This document shows positions 1 to 6,722 of a stretch of DNA of 39,290 nucleotides, in pieces (within the stretch, counting starts at the first letter, position 1; the number at the start of each line of letters is the position of its first letter). Location: positions 1-39,290 of the forward strand of contig CANGVA010000019.1 in the NCBI GenBank assembly GCA_947457395.1, in the 5' to 3' direction. Origin of the DNA: Bacteroidota bacterium (lineage in GTDB: Bacteria > Bacteroidota > Bacteroidia > UKL13-3). The notes under the pieces were generated by a model. The model ran no database searches, was not told the DNA's origin, and was given only the letters and a program-made list of their open reading frames with translations. The position numbers and the translations under genes were made by a program.

Positions 1-75
1 AGGTAGTCCTGAAAACTCGAGAACTACACATAGGAGCAGGAGCTTAATGATATTAAAAACGAAATGACATGTAAC

Positions 76-223
76 TAAGAAAACAGTACATTCGAGAACC
101 CATTTAAAACATCTTGCGAAGAAGGAGGGCATAAATTTAATTATGCTTTTCTCTTCAAAAGAAAATTATTGGCTTGTTCAACAGTGAATTGAGAAAAATT
201 TACTGCTTTACATAGGAACCCGT
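76..223. repeat. possible degenerate cassette spacer (repeat E)
   Basis: This stretch lies left of the first cassette boundary, where the other four boundaries carry an attC-like spacer. It ends directly at the GTTATGC boundary box at 224. A TAAC at 72-75 or an AAC at 108-110 could be its other end. It contains small hairpins: GCATAA (129-134) pairs with TTATGC (141-146) and is followed by a T-rich run, and TTTTCT pairs with AGAAAA just after. The conserved GTGGCG/CGCCA stem of the other spacers is not seen, so this is either a diverged spacer or unrelated sequence. No gene is visible in 1-223. Confidence 0.3.
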
Positions 224-1593
224 GTTATGCACCGTTTTTATTATTCCTTCACGATTTTTACTGTCTGCTGTCTGCCATTTTTGTCCGTCAAGAAAATAAA
301 TAACAATTGATTTGGTATATTGCTTAAGTCAATAGTTAACTGTCCGTTTTGCATACTTTTTTGATTTGACATAATCAAGCGCCCTTGGGTATCAAACACT
401 TTTATTTGCGTTAATTCAAAACCGCTTTGAATAGTTTTAATTGTCACAAAGTTTTTTGTCGGATTAGGATAGAAAGTGAAAAGGTTAGAATTATTATCAA
501 TTTCATCTATTGATAATGGCAGGCTTATATTTTTGATTACCTCACCGGAATCACATTCTGACCACCAGACTTTCTGGGTTATTGTATAATTACCAACTAA
601 AGTATAATTGTGTGTGGCTGTGCTAAAGTCCTGAAAAGGATGTGGCATTATCAACGTTGAATCCCCATCACCCCAATAAATCATTTTTTTATTTATCATG
701 CTTGAAGAAGAATCAATAACTGTTACACTAAGACTGTCAGATTCAATGGAAAAATCGGTATGAAATTGATTTATTTTATAATACCCATGAACGTATGCTG
801 AATCTTCTACTTGACTCCATGCTGTTTGTTGAAGCATATTAGCATCACTAATACTGATTCCTAATGGAGCTGGTGAACCAACCGCAGATTCATTATAAAG
901 TACAGAAAAAAGAACACAAGCATGTAAATATTGACCTTTTAAACCTGGATGATAATCTGTTGGTGAAGCCCACATGCCAGTTATTGCGGGATAATTATTT
1001 ATCACATCTCTGAATGCATGTGCTGTTGGCAAATAAGCGGCTCTCACAGAACGAGCAGTCATCGTATATTTATTTATTATGTTTGCTTGCATAGCTTCGT
1101 AAGTATATACACTTCCCGAATACGTTTCTGGATAACCTGGGGTTGCATACAACAGGATTTTACTGCAATTCGCTTTCGCAATCGAGTCAATGATTCCTAT
1201 CGGTCGGATGATGGGAGAACCAGGGATTACGGGTTGAATATTGCCTGCGCTCTGCTCCTGGACAACGATGTAATCAAAACCTTGCGCCATCAAACTTAGA
1301 GATACAGGATCTGTTACATGGTCAGATAAAAAATACCCTCCCGGAGTATTTTGAGCAGTGATTACTGTCTTTCCGTTTGAACTTGCAAGATTGGTTAATA
1401 AACCAGGTAAGTCTTGCACATAGGTCATAGAATTGCCAATGAATAAAATCCTTAAAGTGTCTTGAGCGTTGGCGGATTTTAAATAACCAAAAAGGACGAG
1501 GCTGGTTAGAATAATTAATCTAGTTCGATATAATGATGATTTTATTTTTATCATTAGATGTGTTGTTTTGTTGTTGTCAAAATGGTGCATAAC
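224..1593 (-). mobile_element. gene cassette 1 (inverted-repeat bounded)
   Basis: The left end GTTATGCACCGTTTT (224-238) is an inverted copy, 14 of 15 positions, of the right end AAAATGGTGCATAAC (1579-1593). The repeat encloses exactly one gene, the SGNH-hydrolase-like T9SS cargo on the minus strand: its stop is 2 bp inside the left repeat and its start 25 bp inside the right one. The right end runs straight into spacer A. The same layout with other repeat sequences recurs for four further cassettes in the window. That the unit is mobile is inferred from structure; no recombinase gene is present. Confidence 0.6.
241..1554 (-). CDS. secreted SGNH/GDSL-hydrolase-like protein with T9SS C-terminal sorting domain
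   Basis: Probable exported esterase/acetylesterase-type enzyme of the SGNH superfamily, 437 aa from the chosen start. After a signal peptide (hydrophobic run ending near SANAQ) comes FIGNSMT, matching block I with its nucleophile Ser, at about residue 42. TDYHPG near residue 200 gives the expected Asp-x-His of block V. Residues 270-350 look like a PKD-type beta domain. The last ~75 residues start FTFYPNPT and end in a basic VKIVKE, typical of the type A T9SS sorting signal, so the protein is probably released to or anchored on the cell surface. An in-frame ATG at 1590 would place 12 polar residues before the signal peptide and overlaps the cassette end, so ATG 1554 is preferred. The substrate cannot be told from sequence. 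It is the only gene of cassette 1. Confidence 0.75.
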   Translation of the reverse strand: MIKIKSSLYRTRLIILTSLVLFGYLKSANAQDTLRILFIGNSMTYVQDLPGLLTNLASSNGKTVITAQNTPGGYFLSDHVTDPVSLSLMAQGFDYIVVQEQSAGNIQPVIPGSPIIRPIGIIDSIAKANCSKILLYATPGYPETYSGSVYTYEAMQANIINKYTMTARSVRAAYLPTAHAFRDVINNYPAITGMWASPTDYHPGLKGQYLHACVLFSVLYNESAVGSPAPLGISISDANMLQQTAWSQVEDSAYVHGYYKINQFHTDFSIESDSLSVTVIDSSSSMINKKMIYWGDGDSTLIMPHPFQDFSTATHNYTLVGNYTITQKVWWSECDSGEVIKNISLPLSIDEIDNNSNLFTFYPNPTKNFVTIKTIQSGFELTQIKVFDTQGRLIMSNQKSMQNGQLTIDLSNIPNQLLFIFLTDKNGRQQTVKIVKE

Positions 1594-1711
1594 GGTTTGC
1601 GGCTACCCGAAGGTGGCGATTTCGAAGCACTTCACTGTCAACCAAGCAGAAACTTTGATAGAAGCACAAAGCCTCATGTAACCACTGAACCGCCAATTTC
1701 TTGTAGGTGCT
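1594..1711. repeat. attC-like cassette spacer A (118 bp)
   Basis: Non-coding spacer between cassettes 1 and 2. It begins GGTTTG directly after TAAC and ends directly before GTTAGC. It shares with spacer C a GTGGCG box 20 nt in (1613-1618) and CACTGAACCGCCA (1683-1695) exactly 16 nt before the end; GTGGCG and CGCCA(C) can pair as an inner stem. A GAAGCAC motif occurs twice inside. The outer arms do not pair well within the spacer, because each belongs to a different cassette. Confidence 0.65.
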
Positions 1712-2436
1712 GTTAGCAGTAGTTATTCTATCTTATTTTTATTTTTTAAGTCTTGAATATTTTTCTTTATCAAATCATAATCAATGCTATTTTTCATTGA
1801 AGTCCATTTCGCTTCAAGTATTTTTATTTCGTTTTCATTTATATAGGGAGCAATTTTTATTACATCATTTCTGAACTCAACATTAGCCGAAGTCACAGAC
1901 TTTGTAATTGCATAGTTTGTGAATAATAAAACCATTAGAAAAAAACTTAAAATATATAGGGAAAGTAATTTGTTGTCTCTTTTTAGTAAGCTCTCATGAA
2001 TTTGTTTAGAATTGTCTTCCAAAGATTCCAATTCTTTTAGAATTTCTTCTTTACTTTTTTCCTCCTCGGTTTCCTTTTTAGCTAATCTGTTCTTAGTCCT
2101 AGCAATATCTTTTAATGTCCTTTCAATATTTTTCTTAAGTTCTTTCTTTCTGCTTCCTATATATGAGATTGAGTAAAATAAAATAATGGAGATTATAATA
2201 ATAAGAAGAAAATTACTCCAGTCGGCAAATGTATTCGGGTCATTTTTTGCAATCGAAGTATAATAGTCATTTGAGAACTTATCACTTATCAAGATAAAAG
2301 TCCGAACAAAAAGGTCACCAAGAAAATTTAATACAGGCTGAACGTAGAAAAGAAATATACCTGTTAGTAACGAAATGATAATTTCTTTCTTATGCTTTTT
2401 AAGTGTTTCCATGCTGTCTATATAATTACTGCTAAC
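1712..2436 (-). mobile_element. gene cassette 2 (inverted-repeat bounded)
   Basis: The left end GTTAGCAGTAGTTAT (1712-1726) is an inverted copy, 14 of 15, of the right end ATAATTACTGCTAAC (2422-2436). The stop codon of the enclosed gene (1723-1725) lies inside the left repeat, and its start at 2412 is only 9 bp from the right repeat. No spacer follows the right end, so this is probably the edge of the left array. Confidence 0.6.
1723..2412 (-). CDS. membrane protein with long cytosolic coiled coil, unknown function
   Basis: Unrecognised 229-aa protein, METLKKHKKE start. Visible parts in order: an N-terminal membrane segment (about 12-35, LLTGIFLFYVQPVLNFLG), a second (about 67-88, LLIIIISIILFYSISYIG), a highly charged helical stretch of about 60 residues rich in Lys/Glu with heptad character (KELKKNIERTLKDIARTK and on), a third membrane segment (LYILSFFLMVLLFTNYA), and a charged C-terminus. 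A longer reading from 2517 would add residues upstream that cross the cassette boundary, so ATG 2412 is chosen. The gene is very AT-rich compared with the core genes, fitting acquired cargo. Membrane-plus-coiled-coil small proteins are common in phage-defence and toxin systems, but nothing here proves such a role. Confidence 0.6.
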   Translation of the reverse strand: METLKKHKKEIIISLLTGIFLFYVQPVLNFLGDLFVRTFILISDKFSNDYYTSIAKNDPNTFADWSNFLLIIIISIILFYSISYIGSRKKELKKNIERTLKDIARTKNRLAKKETEEEKSKEEILKELESLEDNSKQIHESLLKRDNKLLSLYILSFFLMVLLFTNYAITKSVTSANVEFRNDVIKIAPYINENEIKILEAKWTSMKNSIDYDLIKKNIQDLKNKNKIE

Positions 2437-2624
2437 TATCTTATACACGCTATACATGTTCGTATATACATCCAAATTTGGGTGTGTATGCGCTTGTATG
2501 CATATGCTGTTTATCATTATGTATTCCTGTTATAGGGTAGCTTAGCGTCCTTCTCTCAAAAATATCAATTTCTATAAAAAAACGGCTATGGGTTTTTCCC
2601 CTGCCGGGGTGGTATCTGCACGCA
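2437..2624. other. intergenic strip at edge of left cassette array
   Basis: No gene seen between the cassette 2 boundary and the terminator at 2625. It holds an alternating purine/pyrimidine run near 2458-2510 (GTATGCGCTTGTATGCATATGC-like) and a short CCCC-TGCC-GGGG hairpin at about 2598-2609. No spacer-like GTGGCG/CGCCA motif is present, so the array seems to stop at 2436. Confidence 0.5.
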
Positions 2625-2650
2625 TAAAAAAGCCGCCAAATAAGGCGGCT
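2625..2650 (-). terminator. rho-independent terminator for the 89-aa membrane protein gene
   Basis: AGCCGCC (2631-2637) pairs with GGCGGCT (2644-2650) across a 6-nt AAATAA loop; on the minus strand this is followed by a U-run (2626-2631). It sits downstream of the minus-strand gene ending at 2763. Confidence 0.75.
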
Positions 2651-2690
2651 GTAGGAGGGCAGCGGCATGGCTCACCACCAACGTTGGCTG

Positions 2691-2716
2691 CAAAACATGA
2701 TGACAATCATGTTTTG
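2691..2716. other. perfect 11-bp hairpin
   Basis: CAAAACATGAT (2691-2701) and ATCATGTTTTG (2706-2716) form an uninterrupted 11-bp stem with a 4-nt loop. It is near a 10-bp palindrome CCAACGTTGG (2678-2687), between the terminator and the stop of the small membrane protein gene. It could lie in that gene's 3' UTR. There is no strong U-run, so its role is unknown. Confidence 0.55.
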
Positions 2717-2762
2717 GCACGGTAGTAAATGGTGCAACCGGTATGCTTTTAAAGCTTACAAA

Positions 2763-3032
2763 TTATTCCTCGCTGGTAAATGCAACATACACAACATAAA
2801 TCCACCCCAGCAGGCCATGTATAATGGCCCATATAATAGATTTATTTCTGCTCCAGGATGCAACAACGGCTATAATAGAGCCCAGGCCTATGCCGCCATC
2901 TATGGCTTTGCTTGCAACACTGCTACTTTCGCCCTCAGCCAACAGCGGGCTTGCCATAGCCATTAAAGCAAGGGTTAACAGAATGGTTTGAATACCGCTT
3001 GGGTTGGTTTGTGGTTTGTTTGGTGTGCTCAT
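2763..3032 (-). CDS. small two-helix membrane protein, conserved-hypothetical type
   Basis: 89-aa protein of unknown function. From the chosen ATG (MSTPNKPQTNP) a short polar leader precedes a hydrophobic segment IQTILLTLALMAMASPLLA that could be a signal peptide (cut near LLAEG) or a membrane helix. Then comes a Gly-rich helix (IDGGIGLGSIIAVVASW), the basic SRNKS turn and a third hydrophobic stretch WAIIHGLLGWIYVVYVAF. The SRNKSIIWAIIHGLLGWIYV pattern resembles small hypothetical proteins I associate with Bacteroidota, but I know no function. The reading frame continues upstream to 3179, but the upstream part lacks any conserved look. Its terminator is at 2625-2650. Confidence 0.6.
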   Translation of the reverse strand: MSTPNKPQTNPSGIQTILLTLALMAMASPLLAEGESSSVASKAIDGGIGLGSIIAVVASWSRNKSIIWAIIHGLLGWIYVVYVAFTSEE

Positions 3033-3250
3033 GGTATTGGGTTTAATTGTACTTATTTGCAAGATGATTGAATGTTTGCTATTGGTTTGCCGGTTTTGCC
3101 AAGGTAGTGTCCTTGTTGCTGCAAGCAATAGGAAGGTGCAGTAAAAATAATAAAATATGTGAGTAAAGAAAGCAGGCAAACAGGCTTAACAGCCGCAGCT
3201 TATAACCCATACCGTAGCGATTATAGCTGTTTTACTGTTGGCATATGCAT

Positions 3251-3284
3251 AAAAAAAGCCACCCTGTTTATTTGGGGTGGCTTT
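3251..3284 (-). terminator. terminator downstream of tRNA-Arg
   Basis: AAAGCCACCC (3255-3264) pairs with GGGTGGCTTT (3275-3284) over a 10-nt loop, and on the minus strand a run of Us follows (3251-3257). The hairpin directly abuts, and by one base overlaps, the encoded CCA end of the tRNA. Confidence 0.75.
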
Positions 3285-3360
3285 GGTGGTCTCGACAGGA
3301 TTCAAACCTGTAACCTTCTGATCCGTAGTCAGATGCTCTATTCAGTTGAGCTACGAAACC
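3284..3360 (-). tRNA. tRNA-Arg (anticodon ACG)
   Basis: Read on the minus strand, the molecule folds as a full cloverleaf: acceptor GGTTTCG/CGAGACC, D-arm GCTC/GAGC, anticodon stem TCTGA/TCAGA with loop CTACGGA (anticodon ACG, window 3324-3326), and T-arm ACAGG-TTTGAAT-CCTGT. The discriminator A is followed by an encoded CCA (3284-3286). Wobble A34 would be edited to inosine to read CGN codons. It is a single gene with its own terminator. Its 3' end faces the accessory block on the left. Confidence 0.95.
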
Positions 3361-3447
3361 GTTTTTAAGAGCAGCAAATATAGTGCAATTTCAACTTTAT
3401 GCAATATTCATCATTAAATCAGTTGGGCCTGCGGCTGCCTGCAATAA

Positions 3448-3475
3448 AAAAGCCGGAAGCTAACCCCCGGCTTTT
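3448..3475. terminator. bidirectional-looking terminator after peroxiredoxin gene
   Basis: AAAAGCCGG (3448-3456) pairs with CCGGCTTTT (3467-3475) across a 10-nt loop, with A-run on one side and T-run on the other. It lies 17 bp past the stop of the minus-strand peroxiredoxin gene. Confidence 0.75.
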
Positions 3476-3492
3476 ATGCAATAGCATGAATA

Positions 3493-3978
3493 TTAGGCAC
3501 CGGCTTGCACACCCAGGCTTTGCAGCGTTTCATTAATGGCTGTAAAGTTGGGTAGTTCACCTGCATTTTCCAGTACTTCGGCATATTGTATGGTTCCGCT
3601 GCCATCTACTACAAATGCAGCGCGTTTGGCCACACCTTTCAGTCCCAGAATCCAGTCTTCATAAATGGCACCATAAGCCCTGATGGCGTCTTTGTTAAAA
3701 TCAGAAAGCAAATCAAAATTTAGTTTTTGCTCTTCTTTAAACTTAGCCAGTGTAAAAGGCAAATCCACAGAGATGGCCACTACGTTGGCTTTATCATTGC
3801 TGTATAGGCTAATGGCATCTCTAACGGTGCACAATTGCGTGGTGCAAACACCGGTAAATGCAGCCGGAAAAAAATGAATAATCAGGTTTTTGCCTGCAAA
3901 CTGTTCCAGTGTAACTTCTTTCTTGTCAGAATTAACCAGTTTAAATGAGGGGGCTTTATCGCCTTTCTTTAGTGTCAT
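3493..3978 (-). CDS. peroxiredoxin (AhpC/TSA family, BCP/AhpE-like)
   Basis: Thiol peroxidase reducing H2O2 and organic hydroperoxides in the cytoplasm. The 161-aa sequence starts with the family pattern KGDKAPSFKLVNSD and has the active-site motif FFPAAFTGVCTTQLCTVRD. C45 is the peroxidatic cysteine (PxxxFTxxC) and C50 lies four residues further, the position of the resolving cysteine in atypical 2-Cys BCP-type enzymes. The hydrophobic strands and the GVAKRAAFVVDGSGTIQY stretch complete the thioredoxin fold. No signal peptide. It has its own terminator at 3448-3475 and appears monocistronic. The exact subgroup (BCP/Tpx/AhpE) is not settled by eye. Confidence 0.9.
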   Translation of the reverse strand: MTLKKGDKAPSFKLVNSDKKEVTLEQFAGKNLIIHFFPAAFTGVCTTQLCTVRDAISLYSNDKANVVAISVDLPFTLAKFKEEQKLNFDLLSDFNKDAIRAYGAIYEDWILGLKGVAKRAAFVVDGSGTIQYAEVLENAGELPNFTAINETLQSLGVQAGA

Positions 3979-4027
3979 ACGTGTTATTGTTATTGTATTT
4001 AAATAGCAAAGATGTGTTTAAATTGTT

Positions 4028-4774
4028 TTAGTTCACCATGCGTTTAATGATGCGCAATTTGTGTGAGTATTCATCGCGTTCGGCATCATAAATTCCATGT
4101 CCGTCAATCTTATCAATTCTTACCCTGCCTGAGGCATGTATAATTTCATCAGGGTTTAGCATAATGCCCACATGGGTAATGCGGCCTTCATCGTTATCAA
4201 AAAATGCCAGGTCACCGGCTTTGGCTTCTTCTCTAAAACCCAGTGTTTCGCCCGTTTCGGCCTGTTGCCATGCATCTCTTGGCAGGTTTAATCCGCAAAT
4301 GCGGTAAACAATTTGTGTAAGGCCAGAGCAATCAATACCAAAAGGGGAGCGGCCGCCCCACAGATAGGGCGCATGTAAAAACTGTTTGGCCACATAAACA
4401 ATATCTGATTTGCCGAAGGCAATATTGGGTAAATCCAGTTCGTAGCTTTGCTTGTTTATGTTAAATATGCCATTGTTGTAATCGGGCAGCAGGCTTCCGG
4501 GTAAAATATAAAAGGCATCGTTGCCTGCTTTTGCTTTATTAAACGGATAGCCAACAGAAACCACGGCACCGGCAGGCTCATGCATAAGTTTTTCTGTTTG
4601 CCTGCTGCTAATCCAACCTTCATATTGGTCGGCATCGGTTTTAATATGAGTCCAGCCTGCTTCACTTTCTATCACCGTATAGGTTTCGCCAAAAAGCAGC
4701 ATGGTTGTCATTTCAGAGGTGCTGCTTGCTTCTTTGCGCACAGGTATGCAGGAGAGTTTACAAATGCCTTTCAT
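4028..4774 (-). CDS. NlpC/P60 (C40) cysteine peptidase with SH3-type N-terminal region
   Basis: Likely gamma-D-glutamyl-diamino-acid endopeptidase acting on peptidoglycan peptides, like YkfC/Spr-type enzymes. The 248-aa protein begins with an SH3b-like domain (about 1-60, PVRKEASSTSEMTTMLLFGE... GWISS) and a linker/second SH3-like region to about 120. The catalytic NlpC/P60 domain then has the nucleophile in GIDCSG (C149), His in THVGIM (H201) and a third polar His in IIHASG (H213). No signal peptide or lipobox is visible at the chosen start, so it may act on recycled murein peptides in the cytoplasm. A TAnnTTTG promoter is visible just upstream (4792-4799). Confidence 0.88.
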   Translation of the reverse strand: MKGICKLSCIPVRKEASSTSEMTTMLLFGETYTVIESEAGWTHIKTDADQYEGWISSRQTEKLMHEPAGAVVSVGYPFNKAKAGNDAFYILPGSLLPDYNNGIFNINKQSYELDLPNIAFGKSDIVYVAKQFLHAPYLWGGRSPFGIDCSGLTQIVYRICGLNLPRDAWQQAETGETLGFREEAKAGDLAFFDNDEGRITHVGIMLNPDEIIHASGRVRIDKIDGHGIYDAERDEYSHKLRIIKRMVN

Positions 4775-4791
4775 ATGTTCCCAAAATTATA

Positions 4792-4799
4792 AATAATAC
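4792..4799 (-). promoter_or_regulatory. Bacteroidota -7 box (TAATTTTG) for the NlpC/P60 gene
   Basis: On the minus strand this reads TAATTTTG, an exact TAnnTTTG match, 17 bp before the ATG at 4774. No clear -33 TTG is seen at the expected distance. Confidence 0.5.
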
Positions 4800-4839
4800 G
4801 GATATTGCCCAGGTAGCATAACATTGAATACTGAGTTGG

Positions 4840-5535
4840 TTAGTTGCAGGTTTGCTTCAGTTGTTTAATCCAGGTCATTACCAAATCAAACTGTTCCTGT
4901 CTGTTAAGGTGTGTGTTGTCCAACTCAATGGCATCGGCTGCTTTTTTAAGCGGACTATCGGCACGGGTAGAATCAATGCGGTCTCTTTTCTCCAGATTGG
5001 CCAATACTTCTTCAGCCGTGGTTTGTTGTCCTTTTGCTTTCAGTTCATCCAGCCTGCGCTGCGCTCTTACGGTGGGTTGTGCAGTAACAAAAATTTTCAG
5101 TTCGGCATCAGGAAAAACAACGGTGCCAATATCGCGTCCATCCATTACAATGCCTTTTTCTTTGCCTAATTCCTGTTGTTGTTTTACCAGAAACCTGCGC
5201 ACTTCGCTAATGGCACTTACATCGCTTACCACACTTGCCACACGCGGGTTTATGCGTATTTCCTGTTCCACATTTTCTCCGTTGAGCAGGGTTTGCTGTG
5301 TTTGTGTATCGGCATTGTAGCTAAAATCAATTTTTATAAAAGGCAGTGCCTCGGCTACCATTTCCGGATGATGAATATCAATCTGATTTCTGAGGAGGTA
5401 TAAGGCAACGGCTCTGTACATAGCGCCTGTATCAATAAACCGATAGCCCAGTTGTTTGGCTAATTGTTTGGCCAGTGTGCTTTTTCCGCAGGAAGAGTAC
5501 CCATCAATGGCAATAATGATTTTTGATTCAGGCAT
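4840..5535 (-). CDS. cmk: cytidylate kinase
   Basis: Phosphorylates CMP/dCMP with ATP, feeding pyrimidine nucleotide synthesis. The 231-aa protein is of normal length, with P-loop GYSSCGKST (12-20), the CMP-binding DTGAMYRA (36-43), and the MDGRDIGTVVFPDA motif characteristic of bacterial Cmk near residue 155. The lid region around KRDRIDSTRADSPLK carries the catalytic arginines. It lies directly downstream of porQ (40 bp), a neighbourhood I recall as common in Bacteroidota. Confidence 0.96.
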   Translation of the reverse strand: MPESKIIIAIDGYSSCGKSTLAKQLAKQLGYRFIDTGAMYRAVALYLLRNQIDIHHPEMVAEALPFIKIDFSYNADTQTQQTLLNGENVEQEIRINPRVASVVSDVSAISEVRRFLVKQQQELGKEKGIVMDGRDIGTVVFPDAELKIFVTAQPTVRAQRRLDELKAKGQQTTAEEVLANLEKRDRIDSTRADSPLKKAADAIELDNTHLNRQEQFDLVMTWIKQLKQTCN

Positions 5536-5575
5536 TGCGTTGTTGTTTCAGCAAAGTAAAGCAACGCAGTGATAA

Positions 5576-6646
5576 TTACGAAGCCGTTTTTTTCTTTTTC
5601 AGGTATTCATTCATAAACACAATGAATGAAATATGGTTGGTGGAGTGGCCCACATGATAGCCTGTGCGTCCGTATGCCACCTGAAATTTAGAGAGCCTTA
5701 GGCCAAAGCCCCAGGCAAAACCTGTCATACCACCGGTTTCTTCCAGTTTCATTTCCCACCTGCGCAAATGGTTATATCCCAAGCCCACATAAAAGTTTTT
5801 GCCCAGCAGCAACTCACCGCTCAGGTTTATGTGGCTCAGCACCTGATCAAAGGCATTAAACGATTCGGGTATGGGTTGGCCGGTTTCCAGGTCTCTTTTT
5901 AAGCCCGGTTTGTTGGGGTTGTTATACAACAGGCCTCCCGGATTTTGCAGGTTATGCGCCACCAGTGAAAAACGAAACGGGGCATGCGCAAATTTTTTGC
6001 TTACGCCAACTTGTAAATTAAAAGGCAGCGTTTCGTTGTTGCCTGCACGGTATGTTTTAATCTGGGTTCCAAGATTAGCGGCTACCACAGAGAGGGTAAA
6101 CAGTTTTTCGGGATCGTAGTAGGTAGCAGCCAGATCGGTGGCAATGCCCAGTGAGGTATAACTTTCAAGCGTGGAGTAAATAAATTTTAACTGGCCCCCA
6201 ACGCTTAATTTATTAAATGTTTTGGCATAGCCTGCCTGAAAGCAATACTCGGCAGCGGTAAATTCTCCCAGCACATCTCCGGTGGCACTGGTTTGCCTAA
6301 AAGTACCGTAGTTAATGTATTGCAAGCCTGCAGAAAAAGTGCCTACACTATCCATATGTTTGGCATAAGTAACATAGCCGGCACCAATGCCATCAAAATA
6401 AAACACATGGTTATAGCCCACCTGGTTATCCATTTCTTTAGTGAGCAATGCCGGATTTTGCGAAGCAAGGTTCACATCGTTTTCACGGGTTGCAATGGCA
6501 TAGCCACCCAGCGCGGCAATGCGTGCATTTGGCTGCAGGGTTAAAAACTGATAGGTTCCGGTGCCGCCAATTTGTGCCGATGTGTATGCGGCCAATATTG
6601 CAAATAGAATTAGTAAAGAAAATCTCACCGTTTCAAAAATATTCAA
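5576..6646 (-). CDS. porQ: type IX secretion system outer-membrane protein PorQ
   Basis: 356-aa predicted beta-barrel with N-terminal signal peptide (LLILFAILAAYTSAQ). The start of the mature part, GGTGTYQFLTLQPNARIAAL, with the following GG and ASQNPALL, is the signature I know from PorQ. It is followed by alternating barrel strands and a C-terminal strand before KKKKTAS. PorQ works with PorU/PorV/PorZ in the outer-membrane end of T9SS, which cleaves and anchors proteins carrying C-terminal sorting domains. Two such cargoes occur in this window (241-1554, 31413-33272). Its downstream gene is cmk. Confidence 0.88.
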   Translation of the reverse strand: MNIFETVRFSLLILFAILAAYTSAQIGGTGTYQFLTLQPNARIAALGGYAIATRENDVNLASQNPALLTKEMDNQVGYNHVFYFDGIGAGYVTYAKHMDSVGTFSAGLQYINYGTFRQTSATGDVLGEFTAAEYCFQAGYAKTFNKLSVGGQLKFIYSTLESYTSLGIATDLAATYYDPEKLFTLSVVAANLGTQIKTYRAGNNETLPFNLQVGVSKKFAHAPFRFSLVAHNLQNPGGLLYNNPNKPGLKRDLETGQPIPESFNAFDQVLSHINLSGELLLGKNFYVGLGYNHLRRWEMKLEETGGMTGFAWGFGLRLSKFQVAYGRTGYHVGHSTNHISFIVFMNEYLKKKKTAS

Positions 6647-6680
6647 TTAAACGATAATTGATGCTAAAAAGTATGGCAAT

Positions 6681-6706
6681 AAAAAAGCCCCTTGCGGGGC
6701 TTTAAG
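6681..6706 (-). terminator. terminator of the YugP-like peptidase gene
   Basis: AAAGCCCC (6684-6691) pairs with GGGGCTTT (6696-6703) over a TTGC tetraloop, and the A-run at 6681-6686 gives the U-tract on the minus strand. It separates the 6723 gene from porQ. Confidence 0.8.
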
Positions 6707-6722
6707 TATTGGTATATAAAAA

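Noticed and set aside
2413-2517. N-terminal extension of the cassette 2 protein
   Set aside because: It crosses the cassette boundary at 2422-2436 and has no structural sense; ATG 2412 starts a lysine-rich leader directly before the first helix.
2667-2966. 99-aa plus-strand open frame
   Set aside because: Lies over the hairpin region and antisense to the small membrane protein; low-complexity composition and no family resemblance.
3159-3368. 69-aa plus-strand open frame over the tRNA
   Set aside because: It is antisense to the tRNA-Arg gene and its terminator; coding here is not credible.
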